Positions 34,880-44,814 of a DNA stretch of 64,000 nt are shown one piece after another. The notes under the pieces are model-generated. The model was given only the letters and a program-made list of their open reading frames with translations, had not been told where the DNA came from and searched no databases. The number at the start of each line of letters is the position of its first letter. Position 1 is the first letter of the stretch. The position numbers and the translations under genes were made by a program. The stretch lies in contig PBKF01000043.1 in NCBI GenBank assembly GCA_002722105.1, positions 16,589-80,588 of the forward strand, read 5' to 3'. Source of the DNA: Fidelibacterota bacterium. GTDB lineage: Bacteria > Marinisomatota > Marinisomatia > Marinisomatales > UBA1611.

Positions 34880-36673
34880 TTAAAATGGCCACAAGCGAGG
34901 TAAAAAGAAAACAGCTAAAATCAGAAAAATAAATGCCAGTGGAAAACCAACTCTAATATAATCACTAAATTTGTACCCCCCGGGTCCATAAACCATTAGA
35001 TTAGTTTGATACCCTACAGGTGTTATAAAGGAAGCTGAAGCCGCAAATGCTACAGCAAAAATAAATGCACGCGGTTCCAACCCCATCTGGTTTGAGACAG
35101 CCAAAGCAATAGGAGTCATAATAATTGCTGTTGCTGCATTGGAAGAAACTTCCGTTAGAATCATCGTAATCAAATAGATAAGACCTAAAAGTGCATAAGG
35201 TTGCCATTTTTCTGGAAAAGATTTTGCGACGTTAGAAATAAATGTACCGATCCATTCAGCAGTACCTGTAGTTTGTATAACAATACCAACTGGGATTAAT
35301 GATGCGATAAGAACAATCACTTGCCAATGAATAGATTGATATCCTTCTTGAGGAGTCAAAATTCTTAATGCTAACAAAATTACTACACCTAACATTCCAC
35401 CTTTCATAATTGGCATCGTACCCGTTGCTGCTAATCCAATTGCTCCAAGGATTACTATGATAGTCATCCACCAAAACCGCTGTTTTCGTAATTCTGCTTC
35501 TACTTTACCTAAAACGATGAAGTCACCATTTTTAGATAGATTTTCTATTTTATTTGTCGGTCCATAAACTAATAATGTATCATAAGAATTTAAAATGACA
35601 TGGGCAATTTTTTTTCGAAGAATAGCACCCTCTCGTCTAACAGCTAGAATAAATGTGCCAAAACGCTGTCTGAAATTAGCTGCCATTAAACTACGTCCTA
35701 CCAAATCAGATTTTTCTGTAAGTAAGCATTCCATTAATACATTTTCTTCTTGTTCTAATTCTTCTTGAGTCAATTTTTCATCAGTTAATAATTTTATTTT
35801 TTCAACTTCTTTCATTCTTAGAAAATTGTCCAAAGTGCCTCTCACAAATAAAATATCACCTGCCTTTAATGGTGTCCTTCGAATATTGGTTGTAATCATT
35901 TTTTTATCACGCAATATATCCAAGACCATTACATCATAGTTTGCATTAATCCCTCTCTCGAAACATGTTTTTCCAACAAGTGGTGACTCTTCTGTAACCT
36001 TCATTTCAGTTAAATATCCACCTAAATGGTAGCTTTTTGTCAAACTAGATGTAACTGTTCTAGATGGTAATAATTTTGGTGCTATAAATAAAATATATAA
36101 TAGACCAACTACCAGCAATATACTCCCATAGCGTGCAAATTCGAACATCCCCATAGGTTCTACATCACCACTAACTTCATAAACTGAATTGACCAATAGA
36201 TTTGTCGATGTGCCAACTAAAGTCAAAGTCCCGCCTAGGATGGCTGCATAACTCAATGGTATTAACATCTTAGATGGACTTAATTTGTATTTATGAGCCA
36301 ATCGAATGGTAACCGGCATAAAAATAGCAACAATAGCAGTATTGTTAACCACAGCGGATGCAAGACTGATTGTAAATAAATAAACTGCACGACCTAAAAT
36401 TTTTGATCTGTTTGCAATGCGGTTAATACGTACTACTAAATATTCCAATAAACCGGTTTTTTGCAAAGCACGGCTCAAAATGAATAGAAATGCAATAGTA
36501 AGAACTGCAGGGTTTGCAAAACCTGAAACAGCCTCCTCCGGAGTTAAGTACCCCAATAAAAATAGAATAGATAGCAGGATTAGAGCCGTAACATCAATAG
36601 AAAATAATTCCGTTACAAATAAAATAAATCCTAAAGCGAGTAATAACAGGATAAATGCAATATCAGGTGTCAT
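34880..36673 (-). CDS. SLC13/DASS family transporter with two RCK-C (TrkA-C) domains
   Basis: A 597-residue anion:sodium symporter of the ArsB/NhaD-DASS superfamily. N-terminal TM half (~1-200) carries the conserved VVNNTAIVAIFMPVTI and the sodium/anion motif GGTLTLVGTSTNLLVNS (~150-166). A soluble insertion (~210-380) holds two tandem TrkA-C regulatory domains (SPLVGKTCFERG...GDILFVRGT; SDLVGRSLMAANFRQRFG...DTLLVYGP). The C-terminal TM half includes TEVSSNAATAIIMTPIALAVS and the mirror loop FITPVGYQTNLMVYGPGGYKFSDY (in parts). This architecture matches sulfate/carboxylate permeases such as CysZ-like or SdcS relatives; the substrate is undetermined. Confidence 0.92.
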   Translation of the reverse strand: MTPDIAFILLLLALGFILFVTELFSIDVTALILLSILFLLGYLTPEEAVSGFANPAVLTIAFLFILSRALQKTGLLEYLVVRINRIANRSKILGRAVYLFTISLASAVVNNTAIVAIFMPVTIRLAHKYKLSPSKMLIPLSYAAILGGTLTLVGTSTNLLVNSVYEVSGDVEPMGMFEFARYGSILLVVGLLYILFIAPKLLPSRTVTSSLTKSYHLGGYLTEMKVTEESPLVGKTCFERGINANYDVMVLDILRDKKMITTNIRRTPLKAGDILFVRGTLDNFLRMKEVEKIKLLTDEKLTQEELEQEENVLMECLLTEKSDLVGRSLMAANFRQRFGTFILAVRREGAILRKKIAHVILNSYDTLLVYGPTNKIENLSKNGDFIVLGKVEAELRKQRFWWMTIIVILGAIGLAATGTMPIMKGGMLGVVILLALRILTPQEGYQSIHWQVIVLIASLIPVGIVIQTTGTAEWIGTFISNVAKSFPEKWQPYALLGLIYLITMILTEVSSNAATAIIMTPIALAVSNQMGLEPRAFIFAVAFAASASFITPVGYQTNLMVYGPGGYKFSDYIRVGFPLAFIFLILAVFFLPRLWPF

Positions 36674-36720
36674 AAGAGCAACTTTAATTCAGTAGATAAG
36701 TGAGCACAATCCAGTAATTG

Positions 36721-37047
36721 TTAACTGAAAGGATGATCGCCAAGTTTCGGTTTAGAACTAACAGTTTCCATTTTGGAATGATTTAAATTATCTGTGAATT
36801 CTATTTGGTTTTGAACTGCGTTTATAATGGAATCAATTACAGGTTTCCGCCTAGTATTATTTAATACGGCCATAATAAATATTGGAAATTCAGCTTCCGG
36901 CAAAACTTCTTCCCATGGATCAAATAATTTTGTTTCATCTAAAAATTTATCAATATCGCTATTGTGTATAAGTAGCTCAAATACCTCATCCATTAAGGAT
37001 AAAAGCTCCAGTTGCAATTGCTCGTTACTAAGATTTAACAATTTCAT
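36721..37047 (-). CDS. Small acidic protein of unknown function
   Basis: I do not recognise this 108-residue protein. It is predicted mostly helical and acidic in the first 75 residues (LQLELLSLMDEVFELLIHN; KFLDETKLFDPWEEV), with no signal peptide or TM segment and no Cys pair. Its start lies inside the end of the HD-GYP gene (20-base overlap), so expression is coupled to that c-di-GMP-type phosphodiesterase locus. It may be a regulatory partner; this is inference from position only. Confidence 0.6.
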   Translation of the reverse strand: MKLLNLSNEQLQLELLSLMDEVFELLIHNSDIDKFLDETKLFDPWEEVLPEAEFPIFIMAVLNNTRRKPVIDSIINAVQNQIEFTDNLNHSKMETVSSKPKLGDHPFS

Positions 37048-37699
37048 TTTTTTCTAAAATCAAATTCTCATCTACATCATCAATTTGAGTTTTTGCTACA
37101 TAATCTTCTGCATATTTTTTATAAACACCGGTTTTTACAAAAATCTCAAATAAATCCTCATCAATATGATAATCATTTTTCATAAAGCCCATAATGCGCA
37201 TAGCCATTGATAATTTTTTTCCGTCTTTATATGGACGATCTGCAGCTGTTAAGGCTTCATAAATATCTGCAATCGCCATGATTTTTGCCTGTGTGGACAT
37301 TTGATTTTCATCTATTCCTTTCGGATAACCTGTGCCATCCATTTTTTCATGGTGCCCTCCTGCAAACTCAGGAACATTTTTTAAATTTTTTGGATAAGGC
37401 AATTGTTCTAGCATTTCAATTGTGATAACAATGTGATCATTAATGATCTCTCTTTCATCCGGAAGAAGTGTCCCTTTAGGAATATTTAAATTTTCAATCT
37501 CATTTTTTGAAAGAAAATTCTTTGTTTTTCCAAAAATGTTTATTTGTTGTTTGCCTATTTCTTTCACTCGGTCCTGCAGATCAGGTTTCATAAATTCGCC
37601 ACCTACATTACAAGACTCTAGGAATGCCATATTATCTTCTATTTGCTCAATAGTATCCTTATACTCATCATCGAAATCATTTGGATTCTGACCATTCAA
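37028..37699 (-). CDS. HD-GYP phosphodiesterase, C-terminal part (downstream of a frameshift)
   Basis: Carries the second half of an HD-GYP domain: HHEKMDGTGYPKGI (~115-128, containing the GYP signature), then AKIMAIADIYEALTAADRPYKDGK (in two parts, ~137-160), typical of c-di-GMP or cGAMP phosphodiesterases. The first half, including the HD metal dyad, is in the preceding frame at 37708-38649. Restoring one A in the run near 37732-37735 joins the two frames smoothly through KRDAEIAFLKRKLNGQN. The ATG used here (37699) is therefore internal to the ancestral gene. An insertion of ~60 residues sits between the HD and GYP halves (IEQIEDNMAFLESCNVGG...). On its own this fragment lacks the HD residues and should be inactive. 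Confidence 0.8.
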   Translation of the reverse strand: MNGQNPNDFDDEYKDTIEQIEDNMAFLESCNVGGEFMKPDLQDRVKEIGKQQINIFGKTKNFLSKNEIENLNIPKGTLLPDEREIINDHIVITIEMLEQLPYPKNLKNVPEFAGGHHEKMDGTGYPKGIDENQMSTQAKIMAIADIYEALTAADRPYKDGKKLSMAMRIMGFMKNDYHIDEDLFEIFVKTGVYKKYAEDYVAKTQIDDVDENLILEKNEIVKS

Positions 37700-37707
37700 C
37701 TTCCGTT

Positions 37708-38649
37708 TTAAAAATGCAATCTCTGCATCTCTTTCAAAAGTTCCATCCTTGTTTTCACCAATTCAATTCTGTCAAAGATTGTTTCAAGCTTAGTACCTTT
37801 ATCTACCACATGAGGTGGAGTGGCTACTTTTCCACAATCATGTAACCATGCAGCAATATAAAGTTCGTACCTTTCTTCTGCCGTCATGGAAAAATCTTTG
37901 TATTTCCCTTCCTTCATTTCGGCAACTGCATCAGCTAACATCATGGTAATAACTGGCACACGTTCGCAGTGCCCTCCCGTGTATTCTGATTTTTTATCAA
38001 TTGCAGTTGCAATTAATTTGATAAATGCTTCAAACAGTATTTTTAATTCTTCAACTAAACGTTTATTTGTAAGGGCTACGGCTCCTTGAGATGCCAATGA
38101 TTCAACCTGTTCTTGCATTTCTTCATTAAAAGGAATCACGTCTCCATGCTCGTCCCTGGCATTTATAAGTTGTATGACACCTATAATCTCATTCTCGTGG
38201 TTTTTTAGAGGAACTGTCAAAAATGATTTTGACCTGTACCCTGATTTTTTATCAAATTTTTTAGTCCCTTCAAAATCAAATCCATCTTCTTCATAAGCGT
38301 CTTTTATGTTAACAGTCTTTTGAGCTAAAGCTACATAAGCTGAAACATTCTTCCGATTAGGTGTTTGCTTATCCAACCATAACTTTACAGGGTAATATGG
38401 GATTTCTACCCCGGAAGTACCTCCCATAATTATATCCATTGTATCATTACGCATAATTTCAAATTTTAGATTACCATCTTCATCCATCGAATAAAGAGTA
38501 CGACCATCTGCTCTTGTAATCTTTTTTGCTTCTTTCAGGATCATTTCAAATAGACGATCTGTATTCTTTTCTGTTGAAAGTGCCATTCCAATTTCACTGA
38601 GATTGTGAAGTCGGTCTTCTAAAAATTTGATTCTGTTGAGTGTATCCAT
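37708..38649 (-). CDS. GAF domain plus HD half of a frameshifted GAF-HD-GYP phosphodiesterase
   Basis: Residues ~20-200 form a GAF sensor domain (ILKEAKKITRADGRTLYSMDEDG; SFLTVPLKNHENEIIGVIQLINA, in parts). From ~205 an HD-GYP domain begins: TGGHCERVPVITMMLADAV and the metal-binding HD in YIAAWLHDCGKVATPPHVVDK (in parts, ~265-282). The frame then ends abruptly in LLKEMQRLHF. Reading the sequence with one extra A near 37732-37735 gives LLKRDAEIAFLKRK and continues into the next fragment, so the product is truncated before GYP. A single-base error in the assembly is as likely as a true mutation. The gene is divergent from the AMP-ligase gene at 38761. Confidence 0.82.
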   Translation of the reverse strand: MDTLNRIKFLEDRLHNLSEIGMALSTEKNTDRLFEMILKEAKKITRADGRTLYSMDEDGNLKFEIMRNDTMDIIMGGTSGVEIPYYPVKLWLDKQTPNRKNVSAYVALAQKTVNIKDAYEEDGFDFEGTKKFDKKSGYRSKSFLTVPLKNHENEIIGVIQLINARDEHGDVIPFNEEMQEQVESLASQGAVALTNKRLVEELKILFEAFIKLIATAIDKKSEYTGGHCERVPVITMMLADAVAEMKEGKYKDFSMTAEERYELYIAAWLHDCGKVATPPHVVDKGTKLETIFDRIELVKTRMELLKEMQRLHF

Positions 38650-38760
38650 ATGGTATTCAATTTCATTAAAAAGGATATTTAAGATTTTGATTTTACATCT
38701 GCTTTAGTTAGATAACAATTAGAATAGGAATCAATTCATATACATGATTTAATTTCTGCC

Positions 38761-41700
38761 ATGGACTCTACGCTACAAAACCAAATAAAGAAAGTTTATA
38801 GTGATATAGAAAGTCGGAAAATCAGAGCTGAAACTTTGATTGATCTTATTAATAACTGTATCCAGATTACTCTAGATAAAGAAACTATTCACAGCTTTTT
38901 GGATTTAGCCCACTCACAAACAGTTGTTCAGACTATTTATAATGCAGATTTAGTCACCGAATGGTTAGAAAAATTGGTAAACCTAATTGACATTTCTCAA
39001 TTCCATACAGGTTATCTCTTAGAACAGCGAGCTAAGAGATATAATAAAAAAACTGTTTTTAACATTATCAGGGATGAAACTATACATACGGTCTCCTATG
39101 CAGATCTATGGAAGCAAATAATTGAGACAGGTAAAGCTTTATCCACTCTAGAAAAAGCTGATGAATTTCCAACCATTGGTTTACTCACTCATAATCAATT
39201 AAATAGTGTTCTAATTGATTTAGCCTGTCTTTCTTTTGGCTGGCGAGTGATCCCTATACCATTGAACTCTACTTCGGAGCACCTATCTTTTATTTTAAAT
39301 CAGTCAGAAATATCCCATTTATTTGTTGGAGGGAAAACGGGTATCCAATTATGGAATAAAGTACAACCAATTCATAAAATTTCTGTGATTTCATTCAGCG
39401 ATTCAGAATCACTGAATGGTGATGTGATAAGTTGGGAAACATTCTTTGAAAGCCGATATGATGCAAAAAATTTTAATGCAGTCCAACGTATGTCCTATGT
39501 ACCAATGAATGAAACTCAGACTATAATGTACACATCTGGAACCACAGCAAATCCTAAAGGAATAACTTTTACTCAAATGAATTTAATTAGTAAACGGTTT
39601 GCAAGAGGATTAGCCCTACCTGAAATTAATGCTAATGATTGTTTTTTATGCTACCTCCCACTCTTTCATACATTTGGACGGTATTTTGAATTAATGGGCA
39701 GTATTTATTGGGGTGCCACGTATTCATTTGCAGAATCACCTGCATTCAATTCATTGCTAAAAGATTTTCAATTAATCAAACCATCTATCTTTATAAGCAT
39801 TCCAAAAAGATGGGTACAACTTTATGAAATGTTGGAAGAAGAACTAGATTTAGACTCAGCCAAAGATGAGAAAATTAACGAACAATTAAAAAAAGTTACT
39901 GGCGGAAAATTAACATGGGGTTTATCTGCTGCTGGCTATTTGGATCCGGATATTTTTTTATTTTATCAATCACATGGAATTAACATATTGAGTGGTTATG
40001 GAATGACAGAGGCTACAGGCGGAATTACTATGACACCTCCAGATGATTATGTAAAGGATTCTGTAGGTAAAGCTCTCCCAGGGTTAGATATAAAATTGGC
40101 AGGAGATGGCGAAATGCTCATTCGTGGTAAATATATATCACCAGGTTATTACAAAGAAATAGAATCTGATGCTTTTGCAAATAACTGGTTCAATACTGGA
40201 GACATTTTTAAAGAAAAAAACGGTCATTATTTTATTATTGATCGTAAAAAAGACATTTACAAGAATAGCCGTGGACAAACTATTGCACCACAAAAAATAG
40301 AAAATCTATTTCAGGATTTTGATTCTATTAAATCCGTATTTCTTGTTGGAGATGGAAAAGAATTCAACACAGTTTTAATTTATCCAGATCATGAAAATTC
40401 ACCTATTGATTTAAAATCTGCAGAGAACCAAAAAATACGGGATTTATTTAGCTCAATGATTTTGTCTGTAAATAGTTTTCTATCTCCATTTGAGCGGATT
40501 GTCAATTTTGTCATTATACCAAGAGATTTTTCCAAAGAAAAAAATGAATTGACCCAAAAAGGGACATACAACAGAAGAAATATTCTTAAAAATTTTTCTA
40601 AAATTATTGAACCCCTTTATGAAAAAAATTATGTTGCTCTATATTCTGGAGCGAAAGAAGTAAGAATTCCTAATTGGCTATTAAGGGAAATTGGAATTGT
40701 AAGATCCAATTTAAATTGGGATGGACAAAATGTAATTATCCATGGACAGCCTGAAAAACTTTTACTTTCTTGGGCAGGTAAAAAAATACAGCTTGGAGAT
40801 TTTATTTATTCAATTCAATCTGATATTTTTGATTTTGAATCATTTATCAAATCACCATCGCATTGGCTTGGGAATTTTAGTTTTACTAATTTTGTAGGTC
40901 CTTCAATTTTTAGATTAAAAGAAACTGAATTATATAGCATTATTCAGATTGATTTATCCATAATGAATTCAGGGTTAGAGCCTGTAACTGGTACAAACCC
41001 TGAAACTACAGTGTTACTTCAAATCCACCATACGGTTCGAAATTATCTTGCTGGTGATCCATCATCCTTAAAAATGCTCACAAAAATTGTGGATGGTCAT
41101 TCAAGAAATTGGCAAGATGTAATCCTGGAAACATTTTTAATTTATAAACTTCATCCTGAATCCTCATTCCAAATACGATTAATCGAAGCTCTAACGCCTC
41201 TACTTTCCGGCGATTTTCTAGTTTCAATGATAAAATCTGCCTATTATTATCAGAGAGATCATGATCCTAAAAAAAGATTTACATTTAATATAAATCGTGC
41301 GGCAGATGAGCATTACCAATCCTTTATTAAATATCTTCAAGATGTTCATCAAAATATTATCGAATTAAATTCGAATGAATTAGAATTCGTTCAAACCATT
41401 CTACTGCTGGTTGCAGATTTCGGAACCCTTCACCCAACTAGGTATGTCTGGGCTCGCTCTGAACTTGTTTGGTGGCAAATTTCTCAAGTACCAAAACCAT
41501 TATTCTCAACTGCTCAAAAAGCATATTACACATTAACCAAAGGATTCCGGAGTTGGATCGGAAAATCTGCGTCGTTAACCATCGACCGGGAAACTGGAAA
41601 AGAGTACACTTGGGAAGATGTTATTACATTTGATGAAAATGTAAAAATATCTCACCAAAAACAATTAATAACAGCCTTGCGAGAAACCTCACTGATCCGT

Positions 41701-43335
41701 GAATCAATTTTTCTATTTTCATCAAACTTTATTATTGGATTAAATGATATATCACCTGATGGTATTTGGATAACACATTTAGGTACACGAAATAATAAGA
41801 GTGTATTTCGTATTTTAGTAAAAACAAGATCTATGGGAAATCATAACCTGGTGGTTAATCTTAATGAAGGCTGGAACCGTCAATTTCTTGAAGAAGAAAT
41901 TAAATGGCTCATTATCATGGGTTCAGGATTTAAAGATGAACCTTTGGTGGAAAATTTTGGAGGTTACTGGCCAGAATTTGAACTTTATACTGAAGAGTAT
42001 ATCCATGGAGAAACAGTTGCTGAATATCTTGGACGTAACCGTAATGATATTGGCGATGATACAAAAATAGATCGCTGGCAAATGCGATGGCTACATTTTA
42101 TTTGGAATGGTATCCAAGCCTATCAGGAATTTTGGGGACGAACAGAATTTAAATTATCCATTCAACCTCCATCAACGGAAAATTTGATTATTCCAAAACA
42201 CGATTATACTACAGGTACAAGATTGATTTCCATATCCAGTCGTAAACAGATTGAATCTATTAGTGAACATTTTCTTTCATTATTTATAGATTATATCGTA
42301 AAAACCGAAGAAAAATTTGAAGGACTAAAACACATGTCAAACTGGGAGGTGATTTTCACAGCAACACTTCAAGCGGTAAAAGTTTCAAAAGGTAAAAAAC
42401 TTCTATTCCAATTAAAATCTGAATTAGGCCAAAGAACTGTGCGAAAGAAATTAAATGCAGTTGGCTGTACTACAGATCGAATTGACCGTTTTTTAAAAGA
42501 TATCCAAAAATTTGGTGTACTCACAAAACCTGTTGTTTTCGCTTCTTTGCGATATGATCGCTGGCTTGAATTGAATCCGGAAGCAACCCTGTCTGCCCGT
42601 GCTTCTATATTACAGGAATTATATAAAGATTATAATCTTGACATACTATTAGATGAATATCCTGAGACAAGAGTAAGGTTCTTTATGATGACCTGTTTTA
42701 AAAGAGAGAACCCTAAACTAATGGGAGCATTTCAAGACATGATTGAGGCTATGAGAAAAAAAGAATTGAATCCTTGGAATCTTCAAGACAGAATTGCAAA
42801 AATTCAATCCAATATTCAAATGACCGAAGAAGAAAAATTCTTTCTGGCGCGGATGTTATTTCCACATGTGGATTCGGCAGATTATGTTGAATTGGTAACC
42901 ACAACCCATGGAGAGGATGATCGATTAAACCTTTTGTTTCAGACAGAGGGTAAAGATGGCCAGATCTATAGAATTCGTCCACCATTTTTGCCAAAAGAGA
43001 TTGCACAATTCCATACTTTGCTTTCAGAATCTTCCTTATCAGGCATATTTACTGCTAAACACGAGTTTTTATTTGTCTTTAATGCTCGAAACAGATTAGT
43101 TGGCGGCTTATTTTGGAAAAATTTAGAACAAGACCGAATTCACTTAGAATGGGTTATAGTGAGAGAAAAGTACCGAAAAATTTCTCTAAGTAAACGCCTG
43201 ATGGATGATTTTTATAAACGGATGGAATATAGAGGTATCCAGATAATTACAGTTGGCTTCTATGTAGAGAAATTCTTTTTCAGACATGGATTTAAAATAA
43301 ATAAGCAATACGGTGGATTAGTTAAAATACTCTGA
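38761..43335 (+). CDS. Giant AMP-dependent ligase with large unrecognised central region and C-terminal GNAT domain
   Basis: 1524 residues in one frame. ~1-90: helical lead. ~95-600: adenylate-forming (long-chain acyl-CoA synthetase-like) domain with the P-loop MYTSGTTANPKG (256-267), LSGYGMTEATGGI (~411-423), WFNTGDIFKEKNGHYFIIDRKKDIYKNSRGQ (in parts) and the C-subdomain Lys segment. ~640-1390: long region, rich in helices and aromatic residues, that I cannot place in a family; a stretch near 1070-1090 (YTEEYIHGETVAEYLGR) weakly recalls kinase-like proteins. ~1400-1524: GNAT acetyltransferase fold (LEWVIVREKYRKISLSKRLMDDFYKRM, in parts; RHGF). It stands alone, divergent from the GAF-HD gene. 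It probably activates an acyl substrate; product and acceptor are unknown. Confidence 0.85.
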   Translation: MDSTLQNQIKKVYSDIESRKIRAETLIDLINNCIQITLDKETIHSFLDLAHSQTVVQTIYNADLVTEWLEKLVNLIDISQFHTGYLLEQRAKRYNKKTVFNIIRDETIHTVSYADLWKQIIETGKALSTLEKADEFPTIGLLTHNQLNSVLIDLACLSFGWRVIPIPLNSTSEHLSFILNQSEISHLFVGGKTGIQLWNKVQPIHKISVISFSDSESLNGDVISWETFFESRYDAKNFNAVQRMSYVPMNETQTIMYTSGTTANPKGITFTQMNLISKRFARGLALPEINANDCFLCYLPLFHTFGRYFELMGSIYWGATYSFAESPAFNSLLKDFQLIKPSIFISIPKRWVQLYEMLEEELDLDSAKDEKINEQLKKVTGGKLTWGLSAAGYLDPDIFLFYQSHGINILSGYGMTEATGGITMTPPDDYVKDSVGKALPGLDIKLAGDGEMLIRGKYISPGYYKEIESDAFANNWFNTGDIFKEKNGHYFIIDRKKDIYKNSRGQTIAPQKIENLFQDFDSIKSVFLVGDGKEFNTVLIYPDHENSPIDLKSAENQKIRDLFSSMILSVNSFLSPFERIVNFVIIPRDFSKEKNELTQKGTYNRRNILKNFSKIIEPLYEKNYVALYSGAKEVRIPNWLLREIGIVRSNLNWDGQNVIIHGQPEKLLLSWAGKKIQLGDFIYSIQSDIFDFESFIKSPSHWLGNFSFTNFVGPSIFRLKETELYSIIQIDLSIMNSGLEPVTGTNPETTVLLQIHHTVRNYLAGDPSSLKMLTKIVDGHSRNWQDVILETFLIYKLHPESSFQIRLIEALTPLLSGDFLVSMIKSAYYYQRDHDPKKRFTFNINRAADEHYQSFIKYLQDVHQNIIELNSNELEFVQTILLLVADFGTLHPTRYVWARSELVWWQISQVPKPLFSTAQKAYYTLTKGFRSWIGKSASLTIDRETGKEYTWEDVITFDENVKISHQKQLITALRETSLIRESIFLFSSNFIIGLNDISPDGIWITHLGTRNNKSVFRILVKTRSMGNHNLVVNLNEGWNRQFLEEEIKWLIIMGSGFKDEPLVENFGGYWPEFELYTEEYIHGETVAEYLGRNRNDIGDDTKIDRWQMRWLHFIWNGIQAYQEFWGRTEFKLSIQPPSTENLIIPKHDYTTGTRLISISSRKQIESISEHFLSLFIDYIVKTEEKFEGLKHMSNWEVIFTATLQAVKVSKGKKLLFQLKSELGQRTVRKKLNAVGCTTDRIDRFLKDIQKFGVLTKPVVFASLRYDRWLELNPEATLSARASILQELYKDYNLDILLDEYPETRVRFFMMTCFKRENPKLMGAFQDMIEAMRKKELNPWNLQDRIAKIQSNIQMTEEEKFFLARMLFPHVDSADYVELVTTTHGEDDRLNLLFQTEGKDGQIYRIRPPFLPKEIAQFHTLLSESSLSGIFTAKHEFLFVFNARNRLVGGLFWKNLEQDRIHLEWVIVREKYRKISLSKRLMDDFYKRMEYRGIQIITVGFYVEKFFFRHGFKINKQYGGLVKIL

Positions 43336-43412
43336 TTATAGTAGTCCCATTATCTGGAATATTTTGAGACTGAATGGGAAAATTATTAATTAGGGGGAAT
43401 TATTTTATGATA

Positions 43413-43931
43413 CTAGAGGTAAAGCATCATATAGATTACTACACCTGAAAAAGAAACATAGATCCAGATTGGAAAAGTTATTCTAGCAATTTTGCGATGA
43501 CGAGTTATCTGATTTGTCCATCCCCTGTACAACGTAAATAAAGCCAATGGTATAATAATTGCAGCAAGTATAATATGGGAAATTAGAATAAAATAGTACA
43601 TTATTGAAAAATTACCTGAATAAAGCTTAGGCCCACTCTTGAACCAATGATATATAATATAAGTCACTAAAAATAAAGTCGATGTGCCGAAGGATGTAAG
43701 CATGATATTTCGGTGTAATTCTCTCTTTTTCTTTTTGATTAGTACAAACCCATAAATCAATAGAATTGTCGTTATAGCATTTATTGTTGCATTCACGAAT
43801 GGTAGCATAGAAACATCAATAGACCCCTCAATACCATCTGGCCTTGGTCCCAGAATAAGAAAAGCCACAGCCAAACTGATTACGACCGAAACAATATAAA
43901 TAATTCTCGACCAGAATGAATCTTTGTTCAT
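43413..43931 (-). CDS. ctaM: DUF420 membrane protein, oxidase assembly factor CtaM-like
   Basis: A 172-residue, five-TM protein of the DUF420 family. Recognisable segments: MLPFVNATINAITTILLIYGF (in parts, ~42-62), KRELHRNIMLTSFGTSTLFLVTYIIYH (in parts, ~69-95; conserved His) and HIILAAIIIPLALFTLYRGW with conserved His and Arg. CtaM is needed for maturation of heme-copper oxidases in Firmicutes. It is the last gene of the ctaA-sco-ctaB-ctaM minus-strand operon, 1 base after ctaB. It converges on the AMP-ligase gene. Confidence 0.88.
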   Translation of the reverse strand: MNKDSFWSRIIYIVSVVISLAVAFLILGPRPDGIEGSIDVSMLPFVNATINAITTILLIYGFVLIKKKKRELHRNIMLTSFGTSTLFLVTYIIYHWFKSGPKLYSGNFSIMYYFILISHIILAAIIIPLALFTLYRGWTNQITRHRKIARITFPIWIYVSFSGVVIYMMLYL

Positions 43932-43932
43932 A

Positions 43933-44814
43933 TTAAATTATTTTGTCTAGGATAATCATAGCAAAAAGCGCAGGAAGATATATCACTGAAGTTTTTAATA
44001 ACAATTTTGCATTTTCTAATGAATAATTTTTAACTAAAGGAAACCCTGAAATAAAATAAGCCAAACTTAGAATTAATGCTCCCCAAAAGTAACTAATGCC
44101 CAGAATTCCAATATAGGATGGTACAACCGAAACGGGAATCAATAATAGTGAATGCCATATGATCTGGCGATTTGTTCTTTTACCATCACTTTCTAAAACT
44201 GGTAGCATTGCCAAATTAGCTTTGTCATAATCTTCTTTACACATGAATGCAATTGCATAAAAATGAGGATGCTGCCATAAGAACAGAATTGCAAATAAAA
44301 TCCAAGCTTCAGGCGCAAGAGAACCAGTAGCTGCAACCCAGCCACCTAGGGGTGGTATAGCCCCCGGTATTGCACCAATAGATGTATTAAGCCAGGTCAG
44401 TTTTTTCAATGGTGTATAGATAAATAGATAAAGCAATGCTGTAATTAAACCCAGAATCGCGGTGAATTGATTTATAAAACTATATAAAATAAGTGTTCCA
44501 GAGAGGATAAGAAAAATTCCAAAGACTAAAGCCATTTCTTCATCTACCATCCCCGTTGGTATAGGCCTAGATTTGGTACGATTCATTAATTGATCAGTCT
44601 CCTTTTCAGCATAATGATTCAATGCACCTGCTCCAGATGAAACCAATCCTGAACCGATTAGGGTCAATAGAAATTCCCTTAATTTGTCTAAATTACCTGC
44701 ACCTAAATAAAAACCTAATGCAGTAGAAACAAGAATTAAAAATGTAATGTTAGGCTTTGTCAGTTCAATGTAAGCTCCAAGCAATGATTGGGCTTTTGGA
44801 GGTCGCCGTCTCAT
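43933..44814 (-). CDS. ctaB: Protoheme IX farnesyltransferase (heme O synthase)
   Basis: UbiA-superfamily prenyltransferase making heme O from heme B. 293 residues, ~9 TM helices. Allyl-diphosphate motif GALNHYAEKETDQLMNRTKSRPIPTG (in parts, ~62-87; N..xxD..D pattern plus RTKSRP) and the second loop LGGWVAATG followed by WQHPHFYAIAFMCKEDYDKANLAMLPV (in parts, ~180-206) are diagnostic of CtaB/CyoE. Starts immediately after the stop of sco (adjacent bases). Feeds heme A synthase encoded two genes upstream. Confidence 0.96.
   Translation of the reverse strand: MRRRPPKAQSLLGAYIELTKPNITFLILVSTALGFYLGAGNLDKLREFLLTLIGSGLVSSGAGALNHYAEKETDQLMNRTKSRPIPTGMVDEEMALVFGIFLILSGTLILYSFINQFTAILGLITALLYLFIYTPLKKLTWLNTSIGAIPGAIPPLGGWVAATGSLAPEAWILFAILFLWQHPHFYAIAFMCKEDYDKANLAMLPVLESDGKRTNRQIIWHSLLLIPVSVVPSYIGILGISYFWGALILSLAYFISGFPLVKNYSLENAKLLLKTSVIYLPALFAMIILDKII

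Noticed and set aside
37700..37740. Programmed frameshifting at the HD-GYP junction
   Set aside because: No slippery heptamer followed by a clear stem-loop is visible; a one-base deletion or assembly error is simpler.
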